From Pseudonocardia sp. MH-G8 (GTDB lineage Bacteria > Actinomycetota > Actinomycetes > Mycobacteriales > Pseudonocardiaceae): 57,400 nt of DNA. Shown here in pieces: positions 24,291-31,830 of this stretch (position 1 is the stretch's first letter; every line of letters starts with the position of its first letter). The notes under the pieces are model-generated. The model searched no databases and was not told where the DNA came from. It was given only the letters and a program-made list of their open reading frames with translations. Both the position numbers and the translations under genes were made by a program. The stretch lies in assembly GCF_002262885.1 (NCBI RefSeq), contig NZ_NKYF01000043.1, forward strand, positions 1 through 57,400. The letters are read 5' to 3'.

Positions 24291-25963
24291 CCGGCGCGGA
24301 GTTCGACCGCCACCACTACGACTACTCACCCTGGTGGTTCTGGCGGAAGGGGACGCCCGAGGAGCGCGCGGAGCAGCTGGCGGCGCAGCAGCGCTTCCTC
24401 GAGCAGAACCCCAGCTCGAAGATCGGCGAGCGGTGCTTCCTGTCGCCGCTGGCCGCCGTGCAGACGACGTCGCTGGTGCTCGGCGACGGCTCCTACATCG
24501 CGGCGCACGCCTACCTGACCGACGACGTCGTGTTCGGCCGCGACTGCACGGTGAACGTCGGCACCGTCGTGCGCGGGGACATCACCGTCGGCGACGCCGT
24601 CCGCATCGGCGCCCACACCTCGATCCTGGCGTTCAACCACGGGATGAGCGACCCGGACGTCGAGGTGTTCCGCCAGCCGATGGAGAAGGACGGCATCACG
24701 ATCGGTGACGACGTCTGGATCGGCTCGCACGTGGTGATCCTCGACGGCGTCAGCGTGGGTAGCCGCTCGGTGATCGCCGCCGGTTCCGTCGTCACGAAGG
24801 ACGTGCCTGCCGGGGCGATCGTCGCCGGCAATCCGGCCAGGGTGAAGCGCTGGCGGGTGCCGTCCGCGGCGCCGTCGCCGCTCGCCGGGCTGGAGGCGCG
24901 GCTCGTGCGGCTCGAGGAGCACCTGCGCGCCGACCTCGGCGACATCCTCGACCGCAGCTGGATCCCCGACCTCGCCGACGGCCGCTACGTCGACCGCCCC
25001 GGCCACCCGGTCACCGTCCGCGCGCACTGCGACGCGGTCGAGATCGCCGACACCGTGGCGCGCACCGTGCCGTCGCAGCTTTCGGCCGCGGAGCACGTCG
25101 CGCGCCTGCGGGGGCTGCAGGACCCCACGACCGGACTCGTCCCCGAGTACGACGCCGACGGGCGGCCGCAGTCGATCGGCGACGGCGATCCGAGCTACCA
25201 CGTCCTGTGCGTGGGTTACGCGCTGGACCTGCTCCGTTCGGCGTTCCCGTCGCCGGTGACCGCGTTCGCCGAGCTCGACCCGGCCGCCGTCGTCGCCCGG
25301 CTGGATGCGCTGCCGTGGGACAGCCAGGCCTGGCACTGCGGCAGCACGGTCGACACGTTCGGCACGGCGCTGCTGTGGAACCTGAACGCGGGCACCGCCG
25401 GGGTCGAGGGTGCCCGGGAGGCGCTGTTCGGCTGGCTCACCACCCGCGTCGACCCGGTGACAGGGATGTGGGGGCGGCCCGCCCCACAGGACGGCATGCT
25501 GCAGGTCGTCAACGGGTTCTACCGCGGCACCCGCGGCACCTACGCGCAGTTCGGCGTGCCGCTGCCGTATCCCGAGAAGGTTGTCGACACCGTGCTCTCC
25601 CACGTCCGGGACGAGCGGTTCTTCGACCCATCGCGGTACAACGCCTGCAACGTGCTCGACGTCGCGCATCCCCTGTGGCTGGCCCGCCGCCAGACGACGC
25701 ACCGCCGCGAAGAGGCCGAGGCGGTGGCCGTGCGGTTGCTGGACGGTGTGCTCGACACGTATGTCCGTGGCGAGGGATTCGGCTTCGCCGCGCCGTCGCG
25801 GGACGGGCACCGGCACGGCCGCTCCGTGCCGGGCCTGCAGGGCACCGAGATGTGGGTCTCGACGATCTGGCTGCTGGCCGATCTGGCCGGTCTCAGCGAG
25901 GCGGTGGAGTTGCGGCCGCGCGGCATCCACCGCCCGGAGCCGGCCCGCCGCCCGTTGGGCTGA
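24287..25963 (+). CDS. Hexapeptide acyltransferase fused to a large unrecognised C-terminal domain
   Basis: 558 residues in two parts. Residues 1-190 form a left-handed beta-helix acetyltransferase: repeats such as GDGSYIAAHAYLTDDVVFGR, VGDAVRIGAHTSI, the catalytic-type His118 in AFNHGM, and the closing IGDDVWIGSHVVILDGVSVG, GAIVAGNPARVKRW. After a charged linker (LEARLVRLEEHLRADLG) comes a ~320-residue helical region with SYHVLCVGYALDLL, TFGTALLWNLNAG, DPVTGMWGRP, VVNGFYRGTRGTY and LQGTEMWVSTIWLLADLAGL. Its spaced Trp/Gly-rich helices recall alpha/alpha-toroid folds, but I do not recognise the family. The gene is the last of the ABC operon (ATGA overlap), so it probably modifies or processes the imported glycoside. 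Confidence 0.75.
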   Translation: MTGAEFDRHHYDYSPWWFWRKGTPEERAEQLAAQQRFLEQNPSSKIGERCFLSPLAAVQTTSLVLGDGSYIAAHAYLTDDVVFGRDCTVNVGTVVRGDITVGDAVRIGAHTSILAFNHGMSDPDVEVFRQPMEKDGITIGDDVWIGSHVVILDGVSVGSRSVIAAGSVVTKDVPAGAIVAGNPARVKRWRVPSAAPSPLAGLEARLVRLEEHLRADLGDILDRSWIPDLADGRYVDRPGHPVTVRAHCDAVEIADTVARTVPSQLSAAEHVARLRGLQDPTTGLVPEYDADGRPQSIGDGDPSYHVLCVGYALDLLRSAFPSPVTAFAELDPAAVVARLDALPWDSQAWHCGSTVDTFGTALLWNLNAGTAGVEGAREALFGWLTTRVDPVTGMWGRPAPQDGMLQVVNGFYRGTRGTYAQFGVPLPYPEKVVDTVLSHVRDERFFDPSRYNACNVLDVAHPLWLARRQTTHRREEAEAVAVRLLDGVLDTYVRGEGFGFAAPSRDGHRHGRSVPGLQGTEMWVSTIWLLADLAGLSEAVELRPRGIHRPEPARRPLG

Positions 25964-25985
25964 GTCCTGGGCCTGGGGCCTGCGA

Positions 25986-27035
25986 TCAGTCGAGCGGCAC
26001 CAGCTGGTGGCGCCGGGCCGGTGTGCTGTCGCGCAGCACCGGCCGGGCGCCGACGTAGCGCGCCGCGGGAGCGGCCGACGGCGCGCTCAGGGCGACCCGG
26101 ACGGCAGTGACGCCCAGCTCGCGCAGCGGCAGCCGGACGGTCGTGAGCCCGGGCGAGACGTCGCGCAGGGCGTCGATGTCGTCGAACCCCGCGAGCGAGA
26201 CGTCGTCGGGAACCGCGAGCCCGGAGTCGCGGATGGCGACCATCGCACCGAGCGCCGTGGTGTCGGCGACCGCGAGGACGACGTCGGCGCGGGGCCCGTC
26301 GAGGGCGAGCAGGTGCAGGGCCGCGGCGTGGCCGCCTGCGCGCGACAGCTCACCGTGCACGACACCCCCCGCACCGATCCGCACGCCGGCCGCTGCGCAG
26401 CCGTCGACGAACCCCCGCGTGCGGTCCCGGGCGGCGATGTCGTCGGACGGGCCCGCGAGCACGGCGGCCGACTCGTAACCGAGCCCGCCGAGGCGGACCG
26501 CCAGGTCGCGCGCCCCTTCGTAGTTCTGCGGCACGACGCGGTCGAACGGCAGGGCCGAGTCGCCGACGATCGCGACCCCACCGCCGCCGGCCCGGATGTC
26601 GGTCAGCGCGTCGGTGGTGCCGCCTGCGCCGACGTCGGTGGCCCGGTGGCCGGCCAGCACCACCGCCGCGGGCCGCTGAGCCCGCAGCGCGTGCAGGAGC
26701 TCGAGCTCACGCCCCGGCCTGCCGTTCGTAACCGAGACCGTGACGAACAGCCCCCTGCGGTCGGCCTCCTCGACGACGCCGGCGGCGATCGCCGTCTCCT
26801 GCGGGTCGGTGAGGTCGGTGAGGATCAGCGCGACGAAGTCCGAGCCGCCGCGCGCCAGCTCCTGGGCCGAGGTGTTCGCGACGTAGCCGAGCCGGGCGGC
26901 CGCATCCGTGACACGGCCGCGGTGCGGCTCTCCCACGGCCCGTGCGCTGCCGTTCAGCACGCGGGACGCGGTGGCGGGGGAGACCCCCGCTTCGCGCGCG
27001 ACGTCGACGAGGGTCGGCGTGCGCTTGCCTGACAT
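25986..27035 (-). CDS. LacI-family transcriptional repressor
   Basis: 349 residues. N-terminal LacI helix-turn-helix and hinge: TLVDVAREAGVSPATASRVL, then NGSARAV and the hinge RLGYVANTSAQELARG. The core is a periplasmic-binding-protein-like domain with DFVALILTDLTDPQE and the C-terminal DDVSLAGFDDIDALRDVSPG, which usually contacts sugar. ATG 27035 has a strong site (GGAGGTGCA). It converges on the ABC operon; the two palindromes at 21003-21022 and 21103-21120 fit LacI operators. No copy of that palindrome is seen upstream of lacI itself, so autoregulation is not indicated. Confidence 0.9.
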   Translation of the reverse strand: MSGKRTPTLVDVAREAGVSPATASRVLNGSARAVGEPHRGRVTDAAARLGYVANTSAQELARGGSDFVALILTDLTDPQETAIAAGVVEEADRRGLFVTVSVTNGRPGRELELLHALRAQRPAAVVLAGHRATDVGAGGTTDALTDIRAGGGGVAIVGDSALPFDRVVPQNYEGARDLAVRLGGLGYESAAVLAGPSDDIAARDRTRGFVDGCAAAGVRIGAGGVVHGELSRAGGHAAALHLLALDGPRADVVLAVADTTALGAMVAIRDSGLAVPDDVSLAGFDDIDALRDVSPGLTTVRLPLRELGVTAVRVALSAPSAAPAARYVGARPVLRDSTPARRHQLVPLD

Positions 27036-27175
27036 TGCACCTCCGTCGTCGCGCTCCGGCCAGTATCGCAGCGCTCGGCTCAGCCCGGTGGCACCAGGCG
27101 CCGCGCCGGCCGGGCCAGGACGGTGAGGCGCGGGAACCACGGCCGCGCGGCGTCGTCGGGCAGATCCGGCGGGCG

Positions 27176-27805
27176 TCAGTCCTCGGCCGGTGGCCAGTGC
27201 CGCAGAGCGGCGACGGCCACTCGTCGGAGATCCTCGCGTGTCCCGCTGTCCGCCGCCTCGACGGTCAGGCCGTTCCCGATCGTCGTGACGTACCGGGCGA
27301 GGTGTTCCGGATCGGCGTCGGCGGGCAGGTCGCCCTCCTCGACGGCCCGCTGGAACCGGTGGCGCAGGTGCGCCCGGACCGTGGCGCGCCACTCGACCAG
27401 GGTGTCGCGGGCGACCTGCCCGGTGGCCCCGGCCGCCAGCGCGCCCTGCACGCCCAGGCAGCCGCTCGGGTATCCGGGCCGGGTGGTGGCGCGAACCGCG
27501 CCTGAGAGGTACTCCTCGGCCACCTCGCGCGCGGTGGATGCCTGCAGGGCCTCCAAGATGTAGGACGCGGGCCCTTCCAGGTAGCGCTGCAACACCTTCC
27601 GGAAGAGTTCCTCCTTGTTGCCGAACGCCGCGTACATGCTCTTGCGGGCGATGCCCATGGCCTCGGTCAGGTCGGTGAGGCTGGCTCCCTCGTAGCCCTG
27701 TTCCCAGAAGACCACCATGGCCTTCTCGAGCGCGGCGTCGGCGTCGAACGTGCGCGGCCGACCCGGCTTCGCCTTCTCCACCGGGGCATCGTAGCGCTTG
27801 TTCAC
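27176..27805 (-). CDS. TetR-family regulator (intact paralogue of the broken one at 15 kb)
   Basis: 209 residues. Helix-turn-helix: FDADAALEKAMVVFWEQGYE, LTDLTEAMGIARKSMYAAFG, NKEELFRKVLQRY. The C-terminal domain has the TetR_C-type PSGCLGVQGALA motif with its cysteine. The GTG start at 27805 lies inside the first operator palindrome, so bound repressor would cover its own start region; a downstream GTG (about 27783, VEKAKPGRPR) is an alternative. Divergent from an SDR gene, as is the broken paralogue at 14738-15357. Regulation of the SDR and itself is inferred from the operator position. Confidence 0.87.
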   Translation of the reverse strand: MNKRYDAPVEKAKPGRPRTFDADAALEKAMVVFWEQGYEGASLTDLTEAMGIARKSMYAAFGNKEELFRKVLQRYLEGPASYILEALQASTAREVAEEYLSGAVRATTRPGYPSGCLGVQGALAAGATGQVARDTLVEWRATVRAHLRHRFQRAVEEGDLPADADPEHLARYVTTIGNGLTVEAADSGTREDLRRVAVAALRHWPPAED

Positions 27806-27848
27806 CGATCGGTGCCGAAGTGCTAGCTTGATTCGGCACCGATCGGTG
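27803..27848. promoter_or_regulatory. Double TetR operator in the TetR/SDR divergent promoter
   Basis: CACCGATCGGTGCCGAA (27803-27819) and TTCGGCACCGATCGGTG (27832-27848) are exact reverse complements. Each contains the 12-bp perfect palindrome CACCGATCGGTG, so there are two operators with centres 34 bp apart. The first overlaps the tetR start codon; the second is about 24 bp before the SDR start. Confidence 0.85.
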
Positions 27849-27871
27849 TCATTTACCCGTGGAGGTCAGGG

Positions 27872-28621
27872 ATGCTGCGACTGGAAGGCAAGACCGCTGT
27901 CGTCACCGGAGGGGGAACGCGCGGTATCGGCAGGGCTACCGCCGCCCGGCTGGCGGCCGAGGGGGCTCACGTGTTCCTCGCCGGCCGGCGCAAGGCCGAG
28001 CTGGACGAGGCGGTGGAGGTCATCGGCCAGAACGCGACGGCGGTGCCGACCGACATCACCGACCCCGACGACCTCGACCGGCTCTACGACGCGGTCGCAG
28101 CTCGCGGTCGGGGTCTCGACGTGCTCTTCGCCAACGCGGCGACAGCTTCCTTCGCGACCATCGAGACGATCACCGAGCAGGACCTCGACCAGGTCTTCGG
28201 CGTCAACGTCAAGGGCACCGTCCTCACGGTGCAGAAGGCGCTCCCGGTGCTGAACGAGGGCGCCTCGGTGATCATCAATGCCTCCACCGCCGCTGACCGT
28301 GGTACCGCGGGGTTCGGCGCCTACGCCGCCTCGAAGGCGGCTCTGCGGACGTTCGCGCGCGTCTGGGCGAGCGAGCTCAAGGGGCGTGGCATCCGGGTCA
28401 ACGCCATCTCCCCCGGGCCGACCGACACTTCCGGGATCACCGAGCTGGTGGGGGAGGAGAACGCGGCGGAGTTCAAGGCGGCCGAGGGAGCCCGGATAGC
28501 CATCGGGCGGATGGGGCGCCCGGACGAGGTCGCGGGCGCAGTGGCCTTCCTCGCCTCCGCCGACAGCAGCTTCATGCTCGGCGCCAACCTGTACGTCGAC
28601 GGCGGCGAGAACCAGATCTGA
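27872..28621 (+). CDS. Short-chain dehydrogenase/reductase (copy 2 of the SDR family)
   Basis: 249 residues, classical SDR: TGGGTRGIG cofactor loop, GRRKAELDE suggesting NADP(H), FANAATA in place of NNAG, Ser in NASTAADRG, Tyr-Lys in GAYAASKAA and NLYVDGGENQI at the end. It shares TVQKALPVLNEGASV with copies at 15440 and 53813. Start ATG 27872 follows a strong site (gtggaggtcaggg). It is placed under the double operator of the divergent TetR gene, so it is probably induced by a TetR ligand, possibly its own substrate. Substrate unknown. Confidence 0.88.
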   Translation: MLRLEGKTAVVTGGGTRGIGRATAARLAAEGAHVFLAGRRKAELDEAVEVIGQNATAVPTDITDPDDLDRLYDAVAARGRGLDVLFANAATASFATIETITEQDLDQVFGVNVKGTVLTVQKALPVLNEGASVIINASTAADRGTAGFGAYAASKAALRTFARVWASELKGRGIRVNAISPGPTDTSGITELVGEENAAEFKAAEGARIAIGRMGRPDEVAGAVAFLASADSSFMLGANLYVDGGENQI

Positions 28622-28831
28622 GGGCCCAGCCGGACTGTCGTTGATCGCCGGTTCGGCGCGTTCGCGGGTCGATCCCGCCCGTTCTCGCGCCGAACCCAAC
28701 CGAGTGACTACGTCCACGGACGGTGAAGACCTCATCCATCACGGTCGCGTGTTCGGCGCCGGCCGGCGTCGCTCGCCCATCGAAGCCGCCGCGACCCGGA
28801 ACAAGACGTTGCACCTGCGCCGCAGCCCGCG

Positions 28832-29713
28832 TCAGCCCAGCTCGACGGGCCGTTCCGGGTCGGTGGTCCACGCGGTGAGCGAGCCGTCGTACACGGCGAC
28901 GTCCGGGTTCCCGGCGACGAACGCGGCGAATGCGGGCAGCGTCGCCGCGATCCCGCCCCCGCAGTAGGTCACCGCGCGGCCCTGCCCGAGGAGGCCGGCC
29001 TCGCCCAGCAGTTCGGCCATGTCGGCCACGGGCCGGAACCGGCCGGTTCCCGGGTCGAGGAGGCTGTCGAAGGGCAGGTTCCCGCTGCCGGGGATGCGGC
29101 CGCGGCGCGGGTAGGGGTTGGTCGGCTGCTCCCCGCGGAACGTCGCGGGGTCGAGAGCGTTGACGAGGCAGCCTCCGTTCGCGGGGAGGGCCGCGACCTC
29201 GTCGGTCGTGGCGAGGAGTTCGGGCCGGACGGCCGGGGTGAACGTGGCCGGGGCGACCTCGACGGCCCCTGCCTCGGTGGGGAGCCCGGCCGCCTGCCAG
29301 GCCCGCAGCCCGCCGTCGAGCACCGACACCCGATCCAGTCCGTGCAGCCGCAGGAGCCACCAGACCCGGGTGGCCCACGCGCCACCGGAGGCATGGACGA
29401 CGACCTGCGTGCCGTCGCCGACCCCGAGCCGCCCGACCTGCCGGGCGAACAGCTCCGGGGCGGGGAGCGTAAACGCGAACTCGGCTTCCGGGTCGGAGAG
29501 GTCGTGCGCGACGTCGGCGAAGACCGCCCCGGGAATGTGGGCGGCGAGGTAGGCGTCCCGCTGGGGGACGGCGACGTGGCGTCCCGCGTCCGGATCGAGG
29601 GTCAGCGTCGTGGACGCGTCGAGGATCCGCAGATCGGGACGGCCGAGGACGGCGTGCAGGTCGGCGGCGGACAGGAGCGGGGGCAGTGCGGGAGATGCGG
29701 GAGAGCTCGTCAT
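28832..29713 (-). CDS. Rhodanese-type sulfurtransferase (two-domain)
   Basis: 293 residues with tandem rhodanese domains. The inactive first domain has ILDASTTLTL, YLAAHIPGAVFADVAHDLSD and the loop HASGGAWATR. The second domain carries the active-site loop CGGGIAAT with Cys251. Thiosulfate or mercaptopyruvate sulfurtransferases transfer sulfane sulfur through a cysteine persulfide; the CGGGIAA loop does not settle which donor is used. ATG 29713 is chosen since domain 1 starts soon after (LLSAADLHAVL). It is convergent with SDR copy 2 and shows no operon partner. Confidence 0.85.
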   Translation of the reverse strand: MTSSPASPALPPLLSAADLHAVLGRPDLRILDASTTLTLDPDAGRHVAVPQRDAYLAAHIPGAVFADVAHDLSDPEAEFAFTLPAPELFARQVGRLGVGDGTQVVVHASGGAWATRVWWLLRLHGLDRVSVLDGGLRAWQAAGLPTEAGAVEVAPATFTPAVRPELLATTDEVAALPANGGCLVNALDPATFRGEQPTNPYPRRGRIPGSGNLPFDSLLDPGTGRFRPVADMAELLGEAGLLGQGRAVTYCGGGIAATLPAFAAFVAGNPDVAVYDGSLTAWTTDPERPVELG

Positions 29714-29895
29714 GGTTGCTCCGGGTGCGACGGTTCGGTCGGCGGTCGGACCGATCTCGGGGCCGACGGTAGGCGGTGGCGCGGGCGGCCCGAGCCGCCA
29801 CGTGGCGGGAGGTTCCCTGCGGGCGGCGGGATGCCGGTCCGGAGGCCCACGGCTCACCGTGGATCCGTACAGAGCCCACCCTCCAGGAGGACGAC

Positions 29896-30070
29896 ATGAC
29901 CACGATCGCCCCGCCGCCGTTCGACCCCGAGTCGGCGGGCGCGCTCGCCGCCACCGGCCAGGCCTCCGTGGCCACCGGTATCACCCTCGAGACGCTCGCC
30001 GAGGAACGTGCCGCACTGCTCGAGACGGTTCCGTCGGTGGCGGAGCCGGCCGCCGGGTCGGCGTCCAGCA
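29896..30070 (+). pseudogene. N-terminal stub of an alpha/beta-hydrolase (esterase)
   Basis: ATG 29896 follows a strong site (ccaggaggacgac) and starts MTTIAPPPFDPESAGALAAT, ITLETLAEERAALL, which resembles the leader helix of HSL-type acetyl esterases (PPFDPELAAALA~~). After about codon 55 the frame continues with unrelated sequence to 30264 and no hydrolase core (HGGG, GDSAG) follows. The break coincides with the start of the lower-GC segment that carries the Tat amidohydrolase, so an insertion or rearrangement probably cut the gene. Family assignment rests on a short segment. Confidence 0.5.
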
Positions 30071-30234
30071 CTGAACCTTTTCAACCTGGCATCGAGCCCG
30101 GCGGTGCCGGGCCGTCTATCAGCTTTAGAAGAGCCGGTATGGGACCCCGTTGTGGGGCAGCCGCGCATCGCATGCTTCGGCCGCACTCCCGCCTTGCGGC
30201 AAAGAATCCTTCCACTCCGGCCGACGCCGGCGCG

Positions 30235-31383
30235 TCACGTCACGGGCACCTTCATTCGGAATAGTTTCTCTGCATTTCGGAACGCAATCTTTTCCTTGTC
30301 TACGCGTGGCAGATCGACTCCGCGGAACCAGTCGGTCTGCACCTTTATGTCCGCGAACGGGTAGTCGGTTGCGAACATCACCCGATCCACGCTTATGTGC
30401 TTCAGCAGGAGTTCGAGCAGTTCGGTCTGAGGGAATGCGCTGGTTGTGATCCAGAAGTTGTCCTGGAAGTATTGCCCGATGGGCTTCTCGAGCGAGTTTT
30501 CGGTCGGCTCGCCCATGTCTTCGATGATCCGCTTGTAATAGAATGGAAGACCTTCGCCCATGTGGCCGATGATGATTTTCAGCTTGGGGAATCTGTCGAA
30601 GACCCCGTACGTGATCATCCGAACGCATTGGGTCAGCACCTCCTGGTGCCAGCCATATCCAGACCCGCTGAAGATGTAGTCTTGGAATTCTTCCGTGTAC
30701 TCAGACCGGGTGGTGCCGTAGTAGATCTTGAAGACCTCGTCGGCTGGATAGCCGGGATGCAGGTAGATCGGCACATCGAGAGCTACGGCACGTGCCAGCA
30801 CAGGCTCGAAATCGGGGTGATCGAGGAACTTGTTCGTGATGTGTCCGTTGGTCAGTGCGCCCAAGAAGCCATCTTCCCGAACCGAGCGTTCCAGTTCGTC
30901 CGCCGCCGCCTCCGGGCTCTGCAAGGGCAAGGTGGCGAAAGCCTTGAAGCGGCCAGGATACTTGGCGATCGGCCCGTCTACAAGTTGCCGGTTCAGACTA
31001 TAGGCAAGGTCGACGCCCCTTGTCCCAGGGACGTTTTGTACGGACGGTGTATGAGCAGAGAGGATTTGAACGTCGAGTCCCCCTGCGTCCATATCGCCGA
31101 TGCGGCGTTCACCTAGATCCGCAAGACCAGTTTCCTCGAGGAACGCTATGTGTTCCTGATTGATGGAGTTCAGCTTCAACAACGTGGGAGTCGAAAAGGT
31201 CTCCTCCGTACCGATGAAGGGCAGGTCCTTGTCCCGCTGCGCAATTTCCGCAGTCGTCTCCGGAGTCTTGTCCGGAGTCTTGTTCCCGTCCGCTGTCGAA
31301 ACCGCGGCATACGTGGACAAGCCGGCACCAGCGCCAAGTGCCGTGGCAGCGGCCAGAAAGCCGCGGCGTCCCATGGGCTTCAT
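30235..31383 (-). CDS. Tat-exported amidohydrolase-2 family protein (decarboxylase/hydrolase type)
   Basis: 382 residues. A twin-arginine signal (GRRGFLAAATALGAGAG, residues 5-21) leads to export of a folded metalloprotein. The mature part is a TIM-barrel amidohydrolase of the ACMSD/gamma-resorcylate decarboxylase group: PFIGTEETFSTP near 56-66, DAGGLDVQILSAHTPSVQNV, LHPGYPADE, IIIGHMGEGLPFYYKR and RVMFATDYPF. In the decarboxylases the first motif is EEH; here it is EET, so the usual first histidine ligand is threonine. Codons and base composition are visibly less GC-rich than all neighbours, suggesting recent acquisition. Reaction: metal-dependent C-C or ester cleavage of an aromatic acid is possible but unproven. 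Confidence 0.85.
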   Translation of the reverse strand: MKPMGRRGFLAAATALGAGAGLSTYAAVSTADGNKTPDKTPETTAEIAQRDKDLPFIGTEETFSTPTLLKLNSINQEHIAFLEETGLADLGERRIGDMDAGGLDVQILSAHTPSVQNVPGTRGVDLAYSLNRQLVDGPIAKYPGRFKAFATLPLQSPEAAADELERSVREDGFLGALTNGHITNKFLDHPDFEPVLARAVALDVPIYLHPGYPADEVFKIYYGTTRSEYTEEFQDYIFSGSGYGWHQEVLTQCVRMITYGVFDRFPKLKIIIGHMGEGLPFYYKRIIEDMGEPTENSLEKPIGQYFQDNFWITTSAFPQTELLELLLKHISVDRVMFATDYPFADIKVQTDWFRGVDLPRVDKEKIAFRNAEKLFRMKVPVT

Positions 31384-31830
31384 GTCAGTCTCTCTTCAGG
31401 TGCTTGTGTGGAGTGGTATCCGTACGGCATCCGTCTGCGAGATGCTCAGTTCGAGCCTTCGTCATTGCCCACCGCGGCAGCGCCGACCGGCGGCATCGCG
31501 AGGAACCGCTCGCCGGGGCGCGGCGGCTGTGGTGGAGCTGACGACCCGCCCGCGTGCGCGCTGTGCGCGGGCAGCGCTTTCCCTGACGGCGTTGCATTGA
31601 CGACCATCAATACCCCCTACACGCGAGTTGCTTCGCTCATCTGACACAGACTTCGTACCAAGCGAATCTGAGACGACCGTTAAAAAGCTCCTGACACGGT
31701 CTCGCTCAGCACTCCAGCCGGGGATGTTGACCGGATCAGCAAGGCGTCGACGTCCACCCGATCCGTGCGGGCGGTGACGGTGTTGACCCGTCGAGTTCAC
31801 GAGCCTCACGCAGCAGGTCCGCCGACCGGG
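31384..31830. other. Gene-free stretch between the amidohydrolase and the histidine kinase
   Basis: These 447 bases hold no convincing coding frame. GC is low near the amidohydrolase and rises toward the kinase gene. The AT-richer part (about 31600-31700) has TTGACG at 31600 and TTAAAAAG at 31680, so a leftward promoter for the amidohydrolase may be here. The boundary of the lower-GC island probably lies near 31700-31750. Confidence 0.4.

Noticed and set aside
24326..25930. 534-codon antisense frame across the acyltransferase fusion
   Set aside because: Shadow of the sense gene; begins and ends without signals.
21160..25963. Prophage or integrative element boundaries around the ABC module
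   Set aside because: No integrase, attachment repeats or tRNA gene seen near it.
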